From: an uncultured Porphyromonadaceae bacterium
Lineage (GTDB): Bacteria > Bacteroidota > Bacteroidia > Bacteroidales > Muribaculaceae
Reading direction: 5' to 3'
NCBI GenBank assembly: GCA_947177685.1
Contig: CAMWVE010000020.1
Span: 1 to 51,479, forward strand
Length of the DNA: 51,479 nt
The position numbers and the translations under genes are program-made. The notes under the pieces are model-generated. The model had not been told where the DNA came from and made no database searches. It saw only the letters and a program-made list of their open reading frames with translations. Shown one piece after another: positions 35,101 to 43,797 of the stretch; within the stretch, counting starts at the first letter, position 1; the number at the start of each line of letters is the position of its first letter.

Positions 35101-35197
35101 GATTGAGCGGTCATTGCGAAGCAAAATTCCCATCTTTAATACATTGTGAGGAAAGAAATGTTTTATATACAACACTAATTAATAAAGAGTTAATACC

Positions 35198-35494
35198 ATG
35201 ACTTACGATCAAATGATTTCAAGCACACCAGCCGTACTGATAGAATTTTACGCAACATGGTGTCCGCATTGCAAGAATATGGCTCCCGTTGTCGAGCAAC
35301 TTTCAGAAATATTGGCTGATTCAGTAAAAGTGGTTCAGCTGGATATTGACCTGAATCAGGAAGCCGCCGACGCTGAGGATGTGACAAGTACACCTACATT
35401 CATATTTTATAATAACGGCAAGGAAGTATGGCGTCAATCCGGAGAGATGCCGGGCGAAGTATTACTGCATAATATAACTTCAAGATTGAGCTGA
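35198..35494 (+). CDS. Thioredoxin-family protein (WCPHC)
   Basis: A 98-aa single thioredoxin domain without signal peptide, so probably cytosolic. The active site is W-C-P-H-C (Cys22, Cys25), unlike the W-C-G-P-C of housekeeping thioredoxin, and the cis-proline is Pro66 (S-T-P-T-F). It is encoded 2 bp before the C39-like/VKOR gene, which suggests that it serves that membrane protein as electron donor or acceptor. Codon use and GC are lower than in the tonB operon, which suggests transfer. In related loci the thioredoxin domain is often fused to VKOR (recollection, not checked). Confidence 0.88.
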   Translation: MTYDQMISSTPAVLIEFYATWCPHCKNMAPVVEQLSEILADSVKVVQLDIDLNQEAADAEDVTSTPTFIFYNNGKEVWRQSGEMPGEVLLHNITSRLS

Positions 35495-35496
35495 TT

Positions 35497-36501
35497 ATGG
35501 CAAACTCCGACCAGACTATCCTTGAGGATTTCCTGACTGTCCTCAATGTCAAACATACCAAAACCTACACTGACAATAAATTTCGGACAATGGCATTCCC
35601 AACACTGTTCGGAATGAAAAAAGCGTTGGAAGAGTATGGTGTAGATAGTGTCGGATTGAAGTTGAACAATAATTCCCAGATTGAATCCCTGCCGGTGCCG
35701 TTTATTGCTCAGACCCCTGACGGATTGGTGATAGTGACCCGGATAGCTGACGATAAAGTCAGTTACCTGTCGCAGAGCGTTTCTGAGATAGCCCCGCTGC
35801 CCGATTTTCTTTCTGCGATGACCGGAACAGTGTTCGTTGCCTTCCCCTCAGAGAGTGCTGAAGAACCGGAATATGCATCGCATCGCTTCTCTGACTGGGC
35901 AAATAAAGCAAAAAATTGGGTGCTTGGAGTGGCGGTTATCCTCCTTTTCGCCTTCGCCTTTATCTCGCAAGGATTATTCAGCCATCCATCAACAATTTTT
36001 TTGACCGTATGTGGTTTGGCAGGAGTCTATATTTCCCGTTTATTGGTGCTCAAATCAGCCCATATCAATAGCCAACATGCTGACGCCGTCTGTTCGGTAG
36101 TGGAGGAAGGTGGTTGCGATGACATTCTGAACACCTCCGCATCCAAGTTTTTCGGAATCTTCGGGTGGAGTGAAGTTGGACTCGCATATTTCAGCGTATC
36201 GCTGCTGTGTCTGCTGATTTTTCCGCAATACATAGGCTATCTGGCAATCTATAACCTGCTATGCCTTCCATTTTCATTCTGGAGCGTATGGTATCAGAAA
36301 TTTAAAGCAAAAGCATGGTGCACGCTCTGCCTTTGTGTGCAGGCACTGCTCTGGTTGTCGTTTATCGGCTACGCTCTCGGAGGGTGGCTGAAGCTGCCAA
36401 GCAGCCTGAGCATTGAATTTTTCGTTATCGGACTTACCTACGTTACCGTGATGTTAGCAATTAATTCTATAATGCCCTTAATTGACAGAAACAACAAATG
36501 A
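35497..36501 (+). CDS. Vitamin K epoxide reductase-family protein with N-terminal C39-like domain
   Basis: A 334-aa membrane protein. Residues 1-115 resemble a C39 peptidase-like domain (Y-G-V-D-S-V-G-L-K-L and P-V-P-F-I-A-Q-T-P-D-G-L-V-I-V) but without any Cys, so not a protease. Hydrophobic segments lie at about 141-160, 165-185, 225-241, 246-264, 276-296 and 305-328. VKOR cysteines are Cys199 and Cys207 (eight apart, as in VKOR) and the active pair Cys275-T-L-Cys278. It should form or transfer disulfides across the inner membrane. There is no C-terminal thioredoxin fusion; that domain is encoded separately upstream. Its stop overlaps the next start (ATGA at 36498). Confidence 0.85.
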   Translation: MANSDQTILEDFLTVLNVKHTKTYTDNKFRTMAFPTLFGMKKALEEYGVDSVGLKLNNNSQIESLPVPFIAQTPDGLVIVTRIADDKVSYLSQSVSEIAPLPDFLSAMTGTVFVAFPSESAEEPEYASHRFSDWANKAKNWVLGVAVILLFAFAFISQGLFSHPSTIFLTVCGLAGVYISRLLVLKSAHINSQHADAVCSVVEEGGCDDILNTSASKFFGIFGWSEVGLAYFSVSLLCLLIFPQYIGYLAIYNLLCLPFSFWSVWYQKFKAKAWCTLCLCVQALLWLSFIGYALGGWLKLPSSLSIEFFVIGLTYVTVMLAINSIMPLIDRNNK

Positions 36502-36659
36502 ATACGGTTAATGAAAACAAGATTGCATCACTGATGACAAAGCTTGACGGTGCAAAGCAGCTGACAGCCTTGGAACTAAACAATATTCGGTTTTCGGGCA
36601 ACAAATCAGCTATTACCCCTTCCTCACTAAGAGCATCCCGAAACAGCAAAAAGAATTGA
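36498..36659 (+). CDS. 53-residue peptide, translationally coupled to VKOR; possible secreted or precursor peptide
   Basis: The ATG at 36498 overlaps the VKOR stop (ATGA) and the frame ends TGA at 36659. The N-terminal half looks leader-like and helical (K-I-A-S-L-M-T-K-L-D-G-A-K-Q-L-T-A-L-E-L-N-N-I), followed by a basic tail with I-T-P-S-S-L-R-A-S. It has no Cys and no GG site. The L-T-x-L-E-L-N-N-I ... T-P pattern recalls short peptides near C39/VKOR export genes in Bacteroidota, but I cannot name a family. Tight coupling and a duplicated 3' end argue that it is a real gene. Confidence 0.55.
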   Translation: MNTVNENKIASLMTKLDGAKQLTALELNNIRFSGNKSAITPSSLRASRNSKKN

Positions 36660-36718
36660 CCTCAACAGCATATAGGATTGATGGCTTCCAGCTACAGCAA
36701 AATGAATTGACTCCAACA
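36633..36718 (+). repeat. Degenerate duplication of the 3' end of the 53-residue peptide gene
   Basis: Bases 36633-36667 (last codons, stop and 8 nt beyond) recur at 36684-36718 with 28 of 35 identities, including the shared end S-K-x-N-stop. The intervening 16 nt show no start of a second full gene. It looks like the remnant of a second peptide gene or of a partial duplication. Confidence 0.65.
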
Positions 36719-36741
36719 CGACTTATTTCTGAAACAAATAC

Positions 36742-36777
36742 AAAAAAAGTGGAACCCTGCGAGGATTCCACTTTTTT
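36742..36777. terminator. Bidirectional terminator between the peptide locus and secDF
   Basis: AAAAAAGTGGAA (from 36743) pairs with TTCCACTTTTTT around an 11-nt loop. A-tract and T-tract flank it, so it can serve the plus-strand thioredoxin operon and the minus-strand secDF gene, whose stop is 19 bp away. Confidence 0.88.
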
Positions 36778-36795
36778 AGTTATTGTGTGATATCT

Positions 36796-39681
36796 TTACT
36801 TCTTTTCGCTCTTGCGACCAACGACGTAAGCCACGGGAGTTGCAATGTAAATTGTTGCCAGAGTACCGATGATAACACCGAATATCATTGCGAAGATGAA
36901 GCTGCGGAGCGAATCACCACCGAGAACGAAGATACAGATGAGCACGAGTAGAGTGGTGCAAGAAGTCATCACCGTACGTGACAGAGTGCTGTTGATCGAA
37001 AGGTTGATGGTGTCGAACAGGCTCTTCTTCGGATAGAGACCTATGTTCTCGCGCACACGGTCAAAGACAACCACGGTGTCGTTGATCTGATAACCGATGA
37101 CGGTCAGGATTGCGGCGATGAAGGTCTGGTCAATCTCCATTGCGAAGGGAAGTATGCCCCAGAAGATTGAGTAGAAGCCGATGATGGTGAAGGCGGTGAA
37201 CGCAACCGCTGCAAGTGCGCCCAGTGAGAAGGCGATGTTGCGGAAACGGATGAGGATGTAGAGGAACATTGCCACCAGTGAGAGCAGTACGGCAATGATA
37301 GCGTCTGCACGCATGTCGTCAGCCACCGTAGGACCTACCTTCTGTGAGGAGATGATACCCTGACTGTCGTCAGTAGCCGCAAACTGATCAATAACCATTC
37401 CCTCCTTCATGTAAGGCTTCATGGCGCTGAACAGGATTTCAACGATTTCCTGCTCAACGGCAGCATCCTCGTCGTCAATCTTGTAGTTGGTTGAAACACG
37501 TACCTGATCGCCTGCATCACCGATGGTGATCACTGACACGGTGGAGTTGGGGAACTGAGGAGCGATAACCTGCTGCAGTTCGGCAGAGTCAACCGGTTTT
37601 TCGAACTTGACAACATAGTTGCGACCGCCTGAGAAGTCGATACCTTGGTTAAGACCGCGTACGAAGAACGATGCGGTGATGCCGAGGATTGCCACCAGAA
37701 CGATGATGCCAATGGCTTTGCGCTGTGCAAGGAAGTTAATGTGGGTGTTCTGCAGGAAGTTGCGTGACAGCTTGGTGTCAAAGGTGAGCGACTGGAATGC
37801 TTTTGACTTGCCGCCTACGATGAACACAATGCGGGTCAGGAACACTGCTGTGAAGAACGAGCAGATGATACCGATGATAAGTGTGGTTGCGAAACCCTTG
37901 ATAGGACCTGTACCGAAGTAGAGGAGGATTACGCCGGTGATGATTGAGGTGAGGTTCGAGTCAAAGATTGCAGAGAATGCGTTTGAGTAACCGTCGGCAA
38001 TTGCCTGACGTACATTCTTGCCTGCTCTGAGCTCTTCCTTCGTACGTTCAAAGATAAGCACGTTGGCATCCACTGCCATACCCAGAGCCAGCACGATACC
38101 GGCGATACCTGACAGTGTCAGCACTGCTTGGAACGAGGCGAGGATACCGAATGTGAAGAACAGGTTGCATACCAGACCGAAGTCAGCCACCAGACCGGGG
38201 ATGATGCCGTAGATGCAGCCCATGAAAATCATCAGAAGCACCAGTGCGATGGCAAATGAGAGGAAACCTGCCTTGATTGCCTGTTCGCCGAGTGACGGAC
38301 CGATAACGAGGTCAGAGATGATCTCAACCTTTGCTGACATCTTACCGCTCTTGAGAACGTTGGCAAGGTCCTGTGCCTCTTCGATGCTGAACTGACCGGT
38401 AATCTGTGAGCTACCGCCTTCGATGACACTGTTTACGCGGGGATAAGAGTAAACAACATCGTCAAGCACGATGGCAACCGATTTGCCGAGGTTGGCGCCG
38501 GTGATGCGAGCCCACTGTTTGGCACCTTCCGAGTTCATGCGCATTGAAACCACGTTGCCCTGAAGGGGATCCTGATCGGTTGTTGCCGAAATCACCTTTG
38601 AACCGTCGAGCGCGGGTTCGCCCTTGCCGTTGGTTTTCAGAGCAATCAGGGTGTAGAGCTCAACATCGTTTGAAACCGAGCCGGCTACGGTGTCCTGATA
38701 CTGCACCACCTGAGGTTTCTTTTCCCAGCGCAGACGCAGGTTGGCAGGCAGAATACGTTTTGCCTGAGCGGAAGCCACGATAGAGTCGATAGCCTCGCGA
38801 TGTTTGTCGCGTGCCATACCCACTGCGGGCGATTCCGAGGGAGCGATCTGAGCGAAGTAGTTGAACAGACCCACGCCGTTCTCCTTGCGTGATTCAGCAT
38901 CGAGAGCAGTGAGGTAGTTCATGATTTCGCTTGATTTGTATGTTTCGTAGAACTCAAGGTTGGCTGAGCGCTGGAGCAGCTCACGCACACGCTGATGCTC
39001 CTTCACGCCGGGAAGTTCCAGCAGAATCTGACCATCCTTACCCTGAAGCACCTGAATGTTGGGCGATACCACACCGTAGGCGTCGATACGGCTGCGGAGC
39101 ACGTTGGTCGCCGAGTTGTTCACGCGGTCCTTAACCTCGTTCTTGAGGGTAGCGGCAACGGCGTTGTCGTTGTCGCCGCGTTTAACTGTGCCGTTGAACA
39201 CCACTGAGAAGTCAGCGTTGGGGTTGAGAGCGCGATACTGTTTTACGAAAGCGCCTACATAATCATCAAGATGGTCTTTCTTTACTATAGAGTCAGTTTG
39301 GGCTATAGCTTTGTCGAACGACGGGTCCGGGTCAGCGTTTTTCATTGAACGGAGAATGTCAGGCATTGAAACCTGAAGAATTACGTTCATACCACCTTTA
39401 AGGTCAAGACCGAGACCTACACCCCATTTCTGAACCTCGTTGTAGTTGTAGCCGAGGTAGATGGGCTTTTTGCTAAGCGAGTCGAGATACTGTTTCTTCG
39501 CTTTGTTGTACTGGTCGGAGTTCATGCCCTGTTCGCCGGCAACGGTGAGTGCATATTCTTCAGCTTTCCCCTCGAAGTGATTGCTTACGAATGAGAAAGA
39601 GAGATAGAAAATACACACAATCACCAAGAAGATAGCGATAACACCGGCAATGATGCTTCCTAAAGTCCCTTTGTTTTGCAT
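36796..39681 (-). CDS. secDF: Fused protein-export subunit SecDF
   Basis: A 961-aa fusion of SecD and SecF, which use the proton gradient to help pull proteins through SecYEG. SecD part: N-terminal helix (about 11-32), large periplasmic domain starting at L-G-L-D-L-K-G-G-M-N-V (about 71-81), and a helix bundle with G-M-A-V-D-A-N-V-L-I-F-E-R near residue 550. SecF part: the G-I-D-F-S-G-G-R motif near residue 700 and further helices with V-I-G-Y-Q-I-N-D-T-V-V-V-F-D-R. The length is normal for Bacteroidota. It is monocistronic, with a -7 box at 39744-39751. Confidence 0.96.
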   Translation of the reverse strand: MQNKGTLGSIIAGVIAIFLVIVCIFYLSFSFVSNHFEGKAEEYALTVAGEQGMNSDQYNKAKKQYLDSLSKKPIYLGYNYNEVQKWGVGLGLDLKGGMNVILQVSMPDILRSMKNADPDPSFDKAIAQTDSIVKKDHLDDYVGAFVKQYRALNPNADFSVVFNGTVKRGDNDNAVAATLKNEVKDRVNNSATNVLRSRIDAYGVVSPNIQVLQGKDGQILLELPGVKEHQRVRELLQRSANLEFYETYKSSEIMNYLTALDAESRKENGVGLFNYFAQIAPSESPAVGMARDKHREAIDSIVASAQAKRILPANLRLRWEKKPQVVQYQDTVAGSVSNDVELYTLIALKTNGKGEPALDGSKVISATTDQDPLQGNVVSMRMNSEGAKQWARITGANLGKSVAIVLDDVVYSYPRVNSVIEGGSSQITGQFSIEEAQDLANVLKSGKMSAKVEIISDLVIGPSLGEQAIKAGFLSFAIALVLLMIFMGCIYGIIPGLVADFGLVCNLFFTFGILASFQAVLTLSGIAGIVLALGMAVDANVLIFERTKEELRAGKNVRQAIADGYSNAFSAIFDSNLTSIITGVILLYFGTGPIKGFATTLIIGIICSFFTAVFLTRIVFIVGGKSKAFQSLTFDTKLSRNFLQNTHINFLAQRKAIGIIVLVAILGITASFFVRGLNQGIDFSGGRNYVVKFEKPVDSAELQQVIAPQFPNSTVSVITIGDAGDQVRVSTNYKIDDEDAAVEQEIVEILFSAMKPYMKEGMVIDQFAATDDSQGIISSQKVGPTVADDMRADAIIAVLLSLVAMFLYILIRFRNIAFSLGALAAVAFTAFTIIGFYSIFWGILPFAMEIDQTFIAAILTVIGYQINDTVVVFDRVRENIGLYPKKSLFDTINLSINSTLSRTVMTSCTTLLVLICIFVLGGDSLRSFIFAMIFGVIIGTLATIYIATPVAYVVGRKSEKK

Positions 39682-39743
39682 GTTTTAGTTAAAAATTATG
39701 ATTAGTTTATTAAATTATTTTTCTGAGATAGTTTTTCAACTTG

Positions 39744-39751
39744 CAAATATA
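39744..39751 (-). promoter_or_regulatory. -7 element TATATTTG of secDF
   Basis: The minus-strand TATATTTG (followed by C) lies 62 bp before the secDF start. No -33 half is clear. The remaining bases to 39894 are A/T-rich and show no gene. Confidence 0.5.
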
Positions 39752-39894
39752 CGAACTTTCTTTGTAATATTCCTAACCCTGAGGTTTGTTTTTTTCACAA
39801 ATGGCTCAAAAAGGGCTTAAAAACATGCTAAATAGCATAATTTTGAAATTTTCAAGCGGGTTTTATGGGCACACTGGTAACAGCTCAATTGATT

Positions 39895-41430
39895 TTATTG
39901 ACCTACTTCATCACTCCTTAGAATTTCCCAATAACCGTTTTTGGTTGCTCCTATTCTTCGGATAAAGCCTTTTGTAACCAGACTTTCAATCCGCCTTTTA
40001 ACACTACTGTCATGTAATCCCATAATTTTGGCAATTTCTGATCGACTAATATATCGATTTGATTTTATGAGATTCAAAATTTCATTTTTCTGGTCGGTTA
40101 TTTGGTCGGTTGGCACATATTCTTGGTCGGTTTGGCTATTTTTAATATTTTCCCGGTCGTTTTTTGTAATTTCTTGGTCGCTTGAGGGTTGACTTGTGGG
40201 CAGACTTGGGGTTGACTTGGGGTTGACCATCAAGTCGGATTCTTTGGTTCCGTAAATATTAACACGGAAAGCTGTTATGGTATTTACGTCAAATTCGGCT
40301 GGAGGATTGCCGTTCTCTTTCAGCATCTCTTGCACGCGGGTAACGCCTCGGTTGAATTTATTGACATACTTCATCACCCTCATTGCTTCAGCAACAAGTG
40401 GATTACGGTAATCATTTACAGAAGGAAAGTTCTCCGGACGAGCCTCGCCATAAAGTCCTCCTGCATTCATTACTTCTACATAATCATCAAACTGATATAA
40501 CCTGATTGGCATATTGGCTTGATAATCCCTATGCATACAAGCATTCATCACAAGCTCACGGATTGCTCCTTCTGGATAATTCCACAACGTTCTTTCCCTA
40601 AACAAAGATTCCGGTACAGGTCGTTGCGTTATAATAGCATCCCGGACAAAAGATTCCAGTGCCGGAAGCATCTTATACAGGGGTCCGGCAAACTGACGTT
40701 CATTTAGTATGTCGCCTCCCTTGTCTTTTCCTGCAAACCGCACGAATTGTACATAATCTCCCGGAAGGAAATATTTGGGATTCCTACCGAAAAGGATTAT
40801 CCCGGCATAAGTGGGGCAATCATTGTCTCGATCATAAAGATGTATTGAGGCAAGCTGTTCCTTTATGTCACGCTTATCGTTCACAAGAGTCTCCTCATCA
40901 AATGCCATTGGTAGATAGTTGCTTTTAATGTAGTCAACATCCAAATCCTCCAATTGGGCACCGAGACATGGTGTGGCATCAAATGTCGCCATAAACGAGC
41001 AACGACGTTCGGCGAGTATTCTTTCCTCTGCCTCTGTAGCAATATCTCGTCTTGGTCCAATACGGATAAACACTCTGCCACGATAGCGGACCGGTGGTAA
41101 ATCAGATGGATGCACCTCTGCTACCAACAAGTCTCCTTCCGGGAATGTAAATCGTTCAACTGACATTGTTGGCAAGGGTAATATATTACCATCGGAACGG
41201 ATACCCGCAATCTTTTTCAGCAGAGCATCATCCACATTCATTCCTGCGATAGAACCGTCATCTTTTGCTCCAATAATCAGATAGCCTTTCTTTCTGGAAG
41301 CGGGCATATCATTTGCAAACGCACAAATGGCTTCACAGAACTTGTCCATGTTACCTGTACTTGTGGTACGTTCCACTCTATATGATTCTGTAGACTTCAA
41401 CAAGTCCAATATTTCATCCTTTGCTATCAT
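39895..41430 (-). CDS. AlbA_2/Schlafen-type ATP-binding regulator with winged-helix tail
   Basis: A 511-aa protein. The N-terminal AlbA_2 (Schlafen-like) domain (about 8-150) shows K-G-Y-L-I-I-G-A-K-D-D-G-S-I-A-G-M. An ATPase-like HATPase_c_4 region (about 280-385) shows G-A-I-R-E-L-V-M-N-A-C-M-H-R-D-Y. A polar linker with repeated [S/T]-D-Q units (about 405-450) leads to a winged helix (I-S-R-S-E-I-A-K-I-M-G-L-H-D-S-S-V-K-R-R-I). Such proteins are treated as transcriptional regulators; target unknown. Base composition is A/T-rich relative to neighbours, suggesting acquisition. It is monocistronic. Confidence 0.82.
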   Translation of the reverse strand: MIAKDEILDLLKSTESYRVERTTSTGNMDKFCEAICAFANDMPASRKKGYLIIGAKDDGSIAGMNVDDALLKKIAGIRSDGNILPLPTMSVERFTFPEGDLLVAEVHPSDLPPVRYRGRVFIRIGPRRDIATEAEERILAERRCSFMATFDATPCLGAQLEDLDVDYIKSNYLPMAFDEETLVNDKRDIKEQLASIHLYDRDNDCPTYAGIILFGRNPKYFLPGDYVQFVRFAGKDKGGDILNERQFAGPLYKMLPALESFVRDAIITQRPVPESLFRERTLWNYPEGAIRELVMNACMHRDYQANMPIRLYQFDDYVEVMNAGGLYGEARPENFPSVNDYRNPLVAEAMRVMKYVNKFNRGVTRVQEMLKENGNPPAEFDVNTITAFRVNIYGTKESDLMVNPKSTPSLPTSQPSSDQEITKNDRENIKNSQTDQEYVPTDQITDQKNEILNLIKSNRYISRSEIAKIMGLHDSSVKRRIESLVTKGFIRRIGATKNGYWEILRSDEVGQ

Positions 41431-41454
41431 ACTGATTTATTGGGTTTCCGACTG

Positions 41455-41462
41455 CAAATTTA
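41455..41462 (-). promoter_or_regulatory. -7 element TAAATTTG of the AlbA_2 regulator
   Basis: The minus-strand TAAATTTG followed by C lies 24 bp before the start codon at 41430. The -33 half is not evident. Confidence 0.5.
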
Positions 41463-41514
41463 CGTAAAAACCATGAAATTCGGAAGTTTTGGCTCTCACA
41501 TTTTCAGGAGCCGG

Positions 41515-41547
41515 TTGCCCCTAACTTAAAAATATTCCGTAACTTTG
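41515..41547 (+). promoter_or_regulatory. Promoter of the mtaB operon, adjacent to the start codon
   Basis: TTG (41515-41517) is followed after 22 nt by TAACTTTG (41540-41547) and C. The mtaB ATG is at 41555, so transcription would begin within a few bases of it. The spacing is slightly long. Confidence 0.6.
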
Positions 41548-41554
41548 CAGTGAT

Positions 41555-42877
41555 ATGACAGACTCGGAATTTTTCTCAGACAAAAAGGCACTTTTCCACA
41601 CTTTCGGGTGCAAGCTCAACTTTTCGGAAACCTCTACGGTGGCACGTCAGTTCGCCGAAAAGGGCATCAGGCGTGTGTCTGCCGGCGAAACGCCTGACTT
41701 CATTGTCGTCAACAGCTGTTCGGTGACGGAAGTGGCTGACAAGAAATGCCGCCAGTACATACGCAGCATGGTCAGGAAATATCCCGCCGCCACGGTCATC
41801 GTCACCGGATGCTACGCACAACTCAAACCTGCCGAAGTGGCTGAAATCGACGGCGTGGCTATTGTGGCTGGTAACGACCGCAAGCTTCTGCTGAGCGAGT
41901 ATCTTGACCGTTGGCTTGACGTCCACCGCAACATCGAGGAGGTGACCCCGTGGCGACAGATGGACCGTTTCATCCCGTCATGCTCCCGCGGCGACCGCAC
42001 TCGCTATTTCCTCAAGGTGCAGGACGGCTGCGACTACTGGTGCACCTACTGCACCATTCCGCAGGCTCGCGGACGTTCGCGCAGCGCATCGGTGGAGCAG
42101 CTTGTGGAGCAGGCTCGCCGGGTGGTAGCCGAAGGGGGCAAGGAGATTGTGCTGACAGGGGTAAACGTTGGTGACTTCGGCAAAGGCACCGATGAAACAT
42201 TCTTCGACCTTGTCCGCGCTCTCGACGGCGTGGATGGCATAGAACGATTCCGCATTTCCTCCATCGAACCCAACCTGCTCACGGACGAGATCATTGATTT
42301 CGTGGCACAATCAAGGCGGTTCATGCCCTCGTTCCATGTGCCCCTGCAAAGCGGCAGCGATGCCGTGCTGAAACTGATGCACCGTCACTACGACACCGAC
42401 CTTTTCCGACGCAAGATGGAGAAAATCCGCGCTGCCATTCCACACGCCTTCATAGGGGTAGACCTGATGGTAGGCGTCCGGGGCGAAACACCCGAAGAGT
42501 TCGAACTGTCGAGGCAGTTCGTGGAGTCGCTGCCCATTTCACGCCTCCATGTGTTCACCTACTCTGAACGCCCCGGCACAAAAGCGCTTGAGATTCCCTA
42601 CGTTGTGGATCAGGCTGAGAAACATCGCCGCACCGGCGTGATGCTGCGCGTTTCCGAACGCAAGCTGCTGGAGTTCACACGCGGTTTCGAGGGGCAGACC
42701 CGACCGGTGCTGATGGAGCATCCGCGCCGCAACCGCCCCATGACCGGCTTCACCGACAATTATATCAAGGTGGAGGTCAACGGCGCCACCCCCGACATGG
42801 ACAACCGGGTGGTTAACGTGCGACTGATCCAGACTGTTGCCGACGGCGAAGAGATGAGAGGGGAGGTGGCGCCATGA
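41555..42877 (+). CDS. mtaB: tRNA t6A37 methylthiotransferase MtaB
   Basis: A 440-aa radical-SAM enzyme that adds a methylthio group to t6A37 of ANN-decoding tRNAs. The N-terminal UPF0004 domain binds one 4Fe-4S cluster through Cys19 (F-G-C-K-L-N), Cys55 and Cys86. The radical-SAM cluster is Cys159-Cys163-Cys166 (C-D-Y-W-C-T-Y-C). A TRAM-like tail follows (about 370-440). The conserved T-F-G-C-K-L-N-F-S-E-T near the start rules out a much later start codon. First gene of a five-gene run; it overlaps the acyltransferase gene by 4 bp. Confidence 0.93.
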   Translation: MTDSEFFSDKKALFHTFGCKLNFSETSTVARQFAEKGIRRVSAGETPDFIVVNSCSVTEVADKKCRQYIRSMVRKYPAATVIVTGCYAQLKPAEVAEIDGVAIVAGNDRKLLLSEYLDRWLDVHRNIEEVTPWRQMDRFIPSCSRGDRTRYFLKVQDGCDYWCTYCTIPQARGRSRSASVEQLVEQARRVVAEGGKEIVLTGVNVGDFGKGTDETFFDLVRALDGVDGIERFRISSIEPNLLTDEIIDFVAQSRRFMPSFHVPLQSGSDAVLKLMHRHYDTDLFRRKMEKIRAAIPHAFIGVDLMVGVRGETPEEFELSRQFVESLPISRLHVFTYSERPGTKALEIPYVVDQAEKHRRTGVMLRVSERKLLEFTRGFEGQTRPVLMEHPRRNRPMTGFTDNYIKVEVNGATPDMDNRVVNVRLIQTVADGEEMRGEVAP

Positions 42878-43797
42878 GCCGACCGGTTGACAAGATAGCG
42901 TTCGGAGCCGTCAAAGCCGTGGCTATTCTGCCGCTACGGGTGCTTTACCTGTTCAGTGACTTACTATACATCTTATTATATTATGTGTTGCGCTACCGGC
43001 GCAAGGTGGCGCTTGCCAACATCGCCGCATCGTTTCCTGAAAAATCCGATGCCGAACACCGCCGGATATGCAGGCTGTTCTACCGCAACTTCTCCGACTA
43101 CATATTCGAGACACTGAAACTGGCGCATATCTCCGACGACGAGATGCGCCGCCGCATGACCTTTGAGAACGTCGAGCTGATGAACAGCCACATCGCTGCC
43201 GGACGCAGCGTGGTGGCTTACTTTTCACACTGCTTCAACTGGGAGTGGGCACCCTCGGTGACGCTGCACTACGACCATTCCACAGCCCTCAAGGTGGAGT
43301 TCTGTCAGGTCTACCGCCCGCTGCGCAATCAGGCTTTCGACAACCTGATGCTGCGACTGCGCGGACGCTTCGGCTCGCTCTCGCTGAAAAAACGCTCGGT
43401 GCTGCGCGACCTGCTTCACTTCAGGCGCGACGCCACCGTCACCGTCACCGGATTCATGAGCGACCAGAAACCGAGCCACGGCGACCCCATCCATGTGGTG
43501 GATTTCCTCAACCACCCCACAGCCGTCATCACCGGCACCGAAACTCTGGCATCACGGCTCGGCATGGCTGCCATTTACTGGGACATCACCAAACTGAGCC
43601 GCGGTCACTACAAAATCACCATGCGAAACCTCAGCGACGACGTCAGCAAAGAGCCTGAAATGGAAGTCACACACCGCTATTTCGCCATGCTTGCCGACAC
43701 CATCCGCCACAATCCCTCCAACTGGCTCTGGACCCACAAACGGTGGAAACACAAAGTCACCATGGATATGAACGACAAAAACCTACGACTGGAATGA
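42874..43797 (+). CDS. LpxL/HtrB-like lysophospholipid acyltransferase
   Basis: A 307-aa inner-membrane-associated acyltransferase of the lipid A biosynthesis family. One N-terminal hydrophobic segment lies at about 14-40. The HX4D/E catalytic motif is His119-C-F-N-W-Glu124. R-G-R-F-G-S-L-S-L-K and F-M-S-D-Q-K-P are further family marks. It probably adds a secondary acyl chain to lipid A; aminolipid synthesis is an alternative. It overlaps mtaB (ATGA, 42874) and the GT2 gene (ATGA, 43794). Confidence 0.88.
   Translation: MSRPVDKIAFGAVKAVAILPLRVLYLFSDLLYILLYYVLRYRRKVALANIAASFPEKSDAEHRRICRLFYRNFSDYIFETLKLAHISDDEMRRRMTFENVELMNSHIAAGRSVVAYFSHCFNWEWAPSVTLHYDHSTALKVEFCQVYRPLRNQAFDNLMLRLRGRFGSLSLKKRSVLRDLLHFRRDATVTVTGFMSDQKPSHGDPIHVVDFLNHPTAVITGTETLASRLGMAAIYWDITKLSRGHYKITMRNLSDDVSKEPEMEVTHRYFAMLADTIRHNPSNWLWTHKRWKHKVTMDMNDKNLRLE

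Noticed and set aside
43743-43793. Earlier start for the GT2 glycosyltransferase
   Set aside because: It would lie within the acyltransferase gene. The ATGA overlap at 43794 matches the other junctions of the operon and places the first beta strand right after Met.
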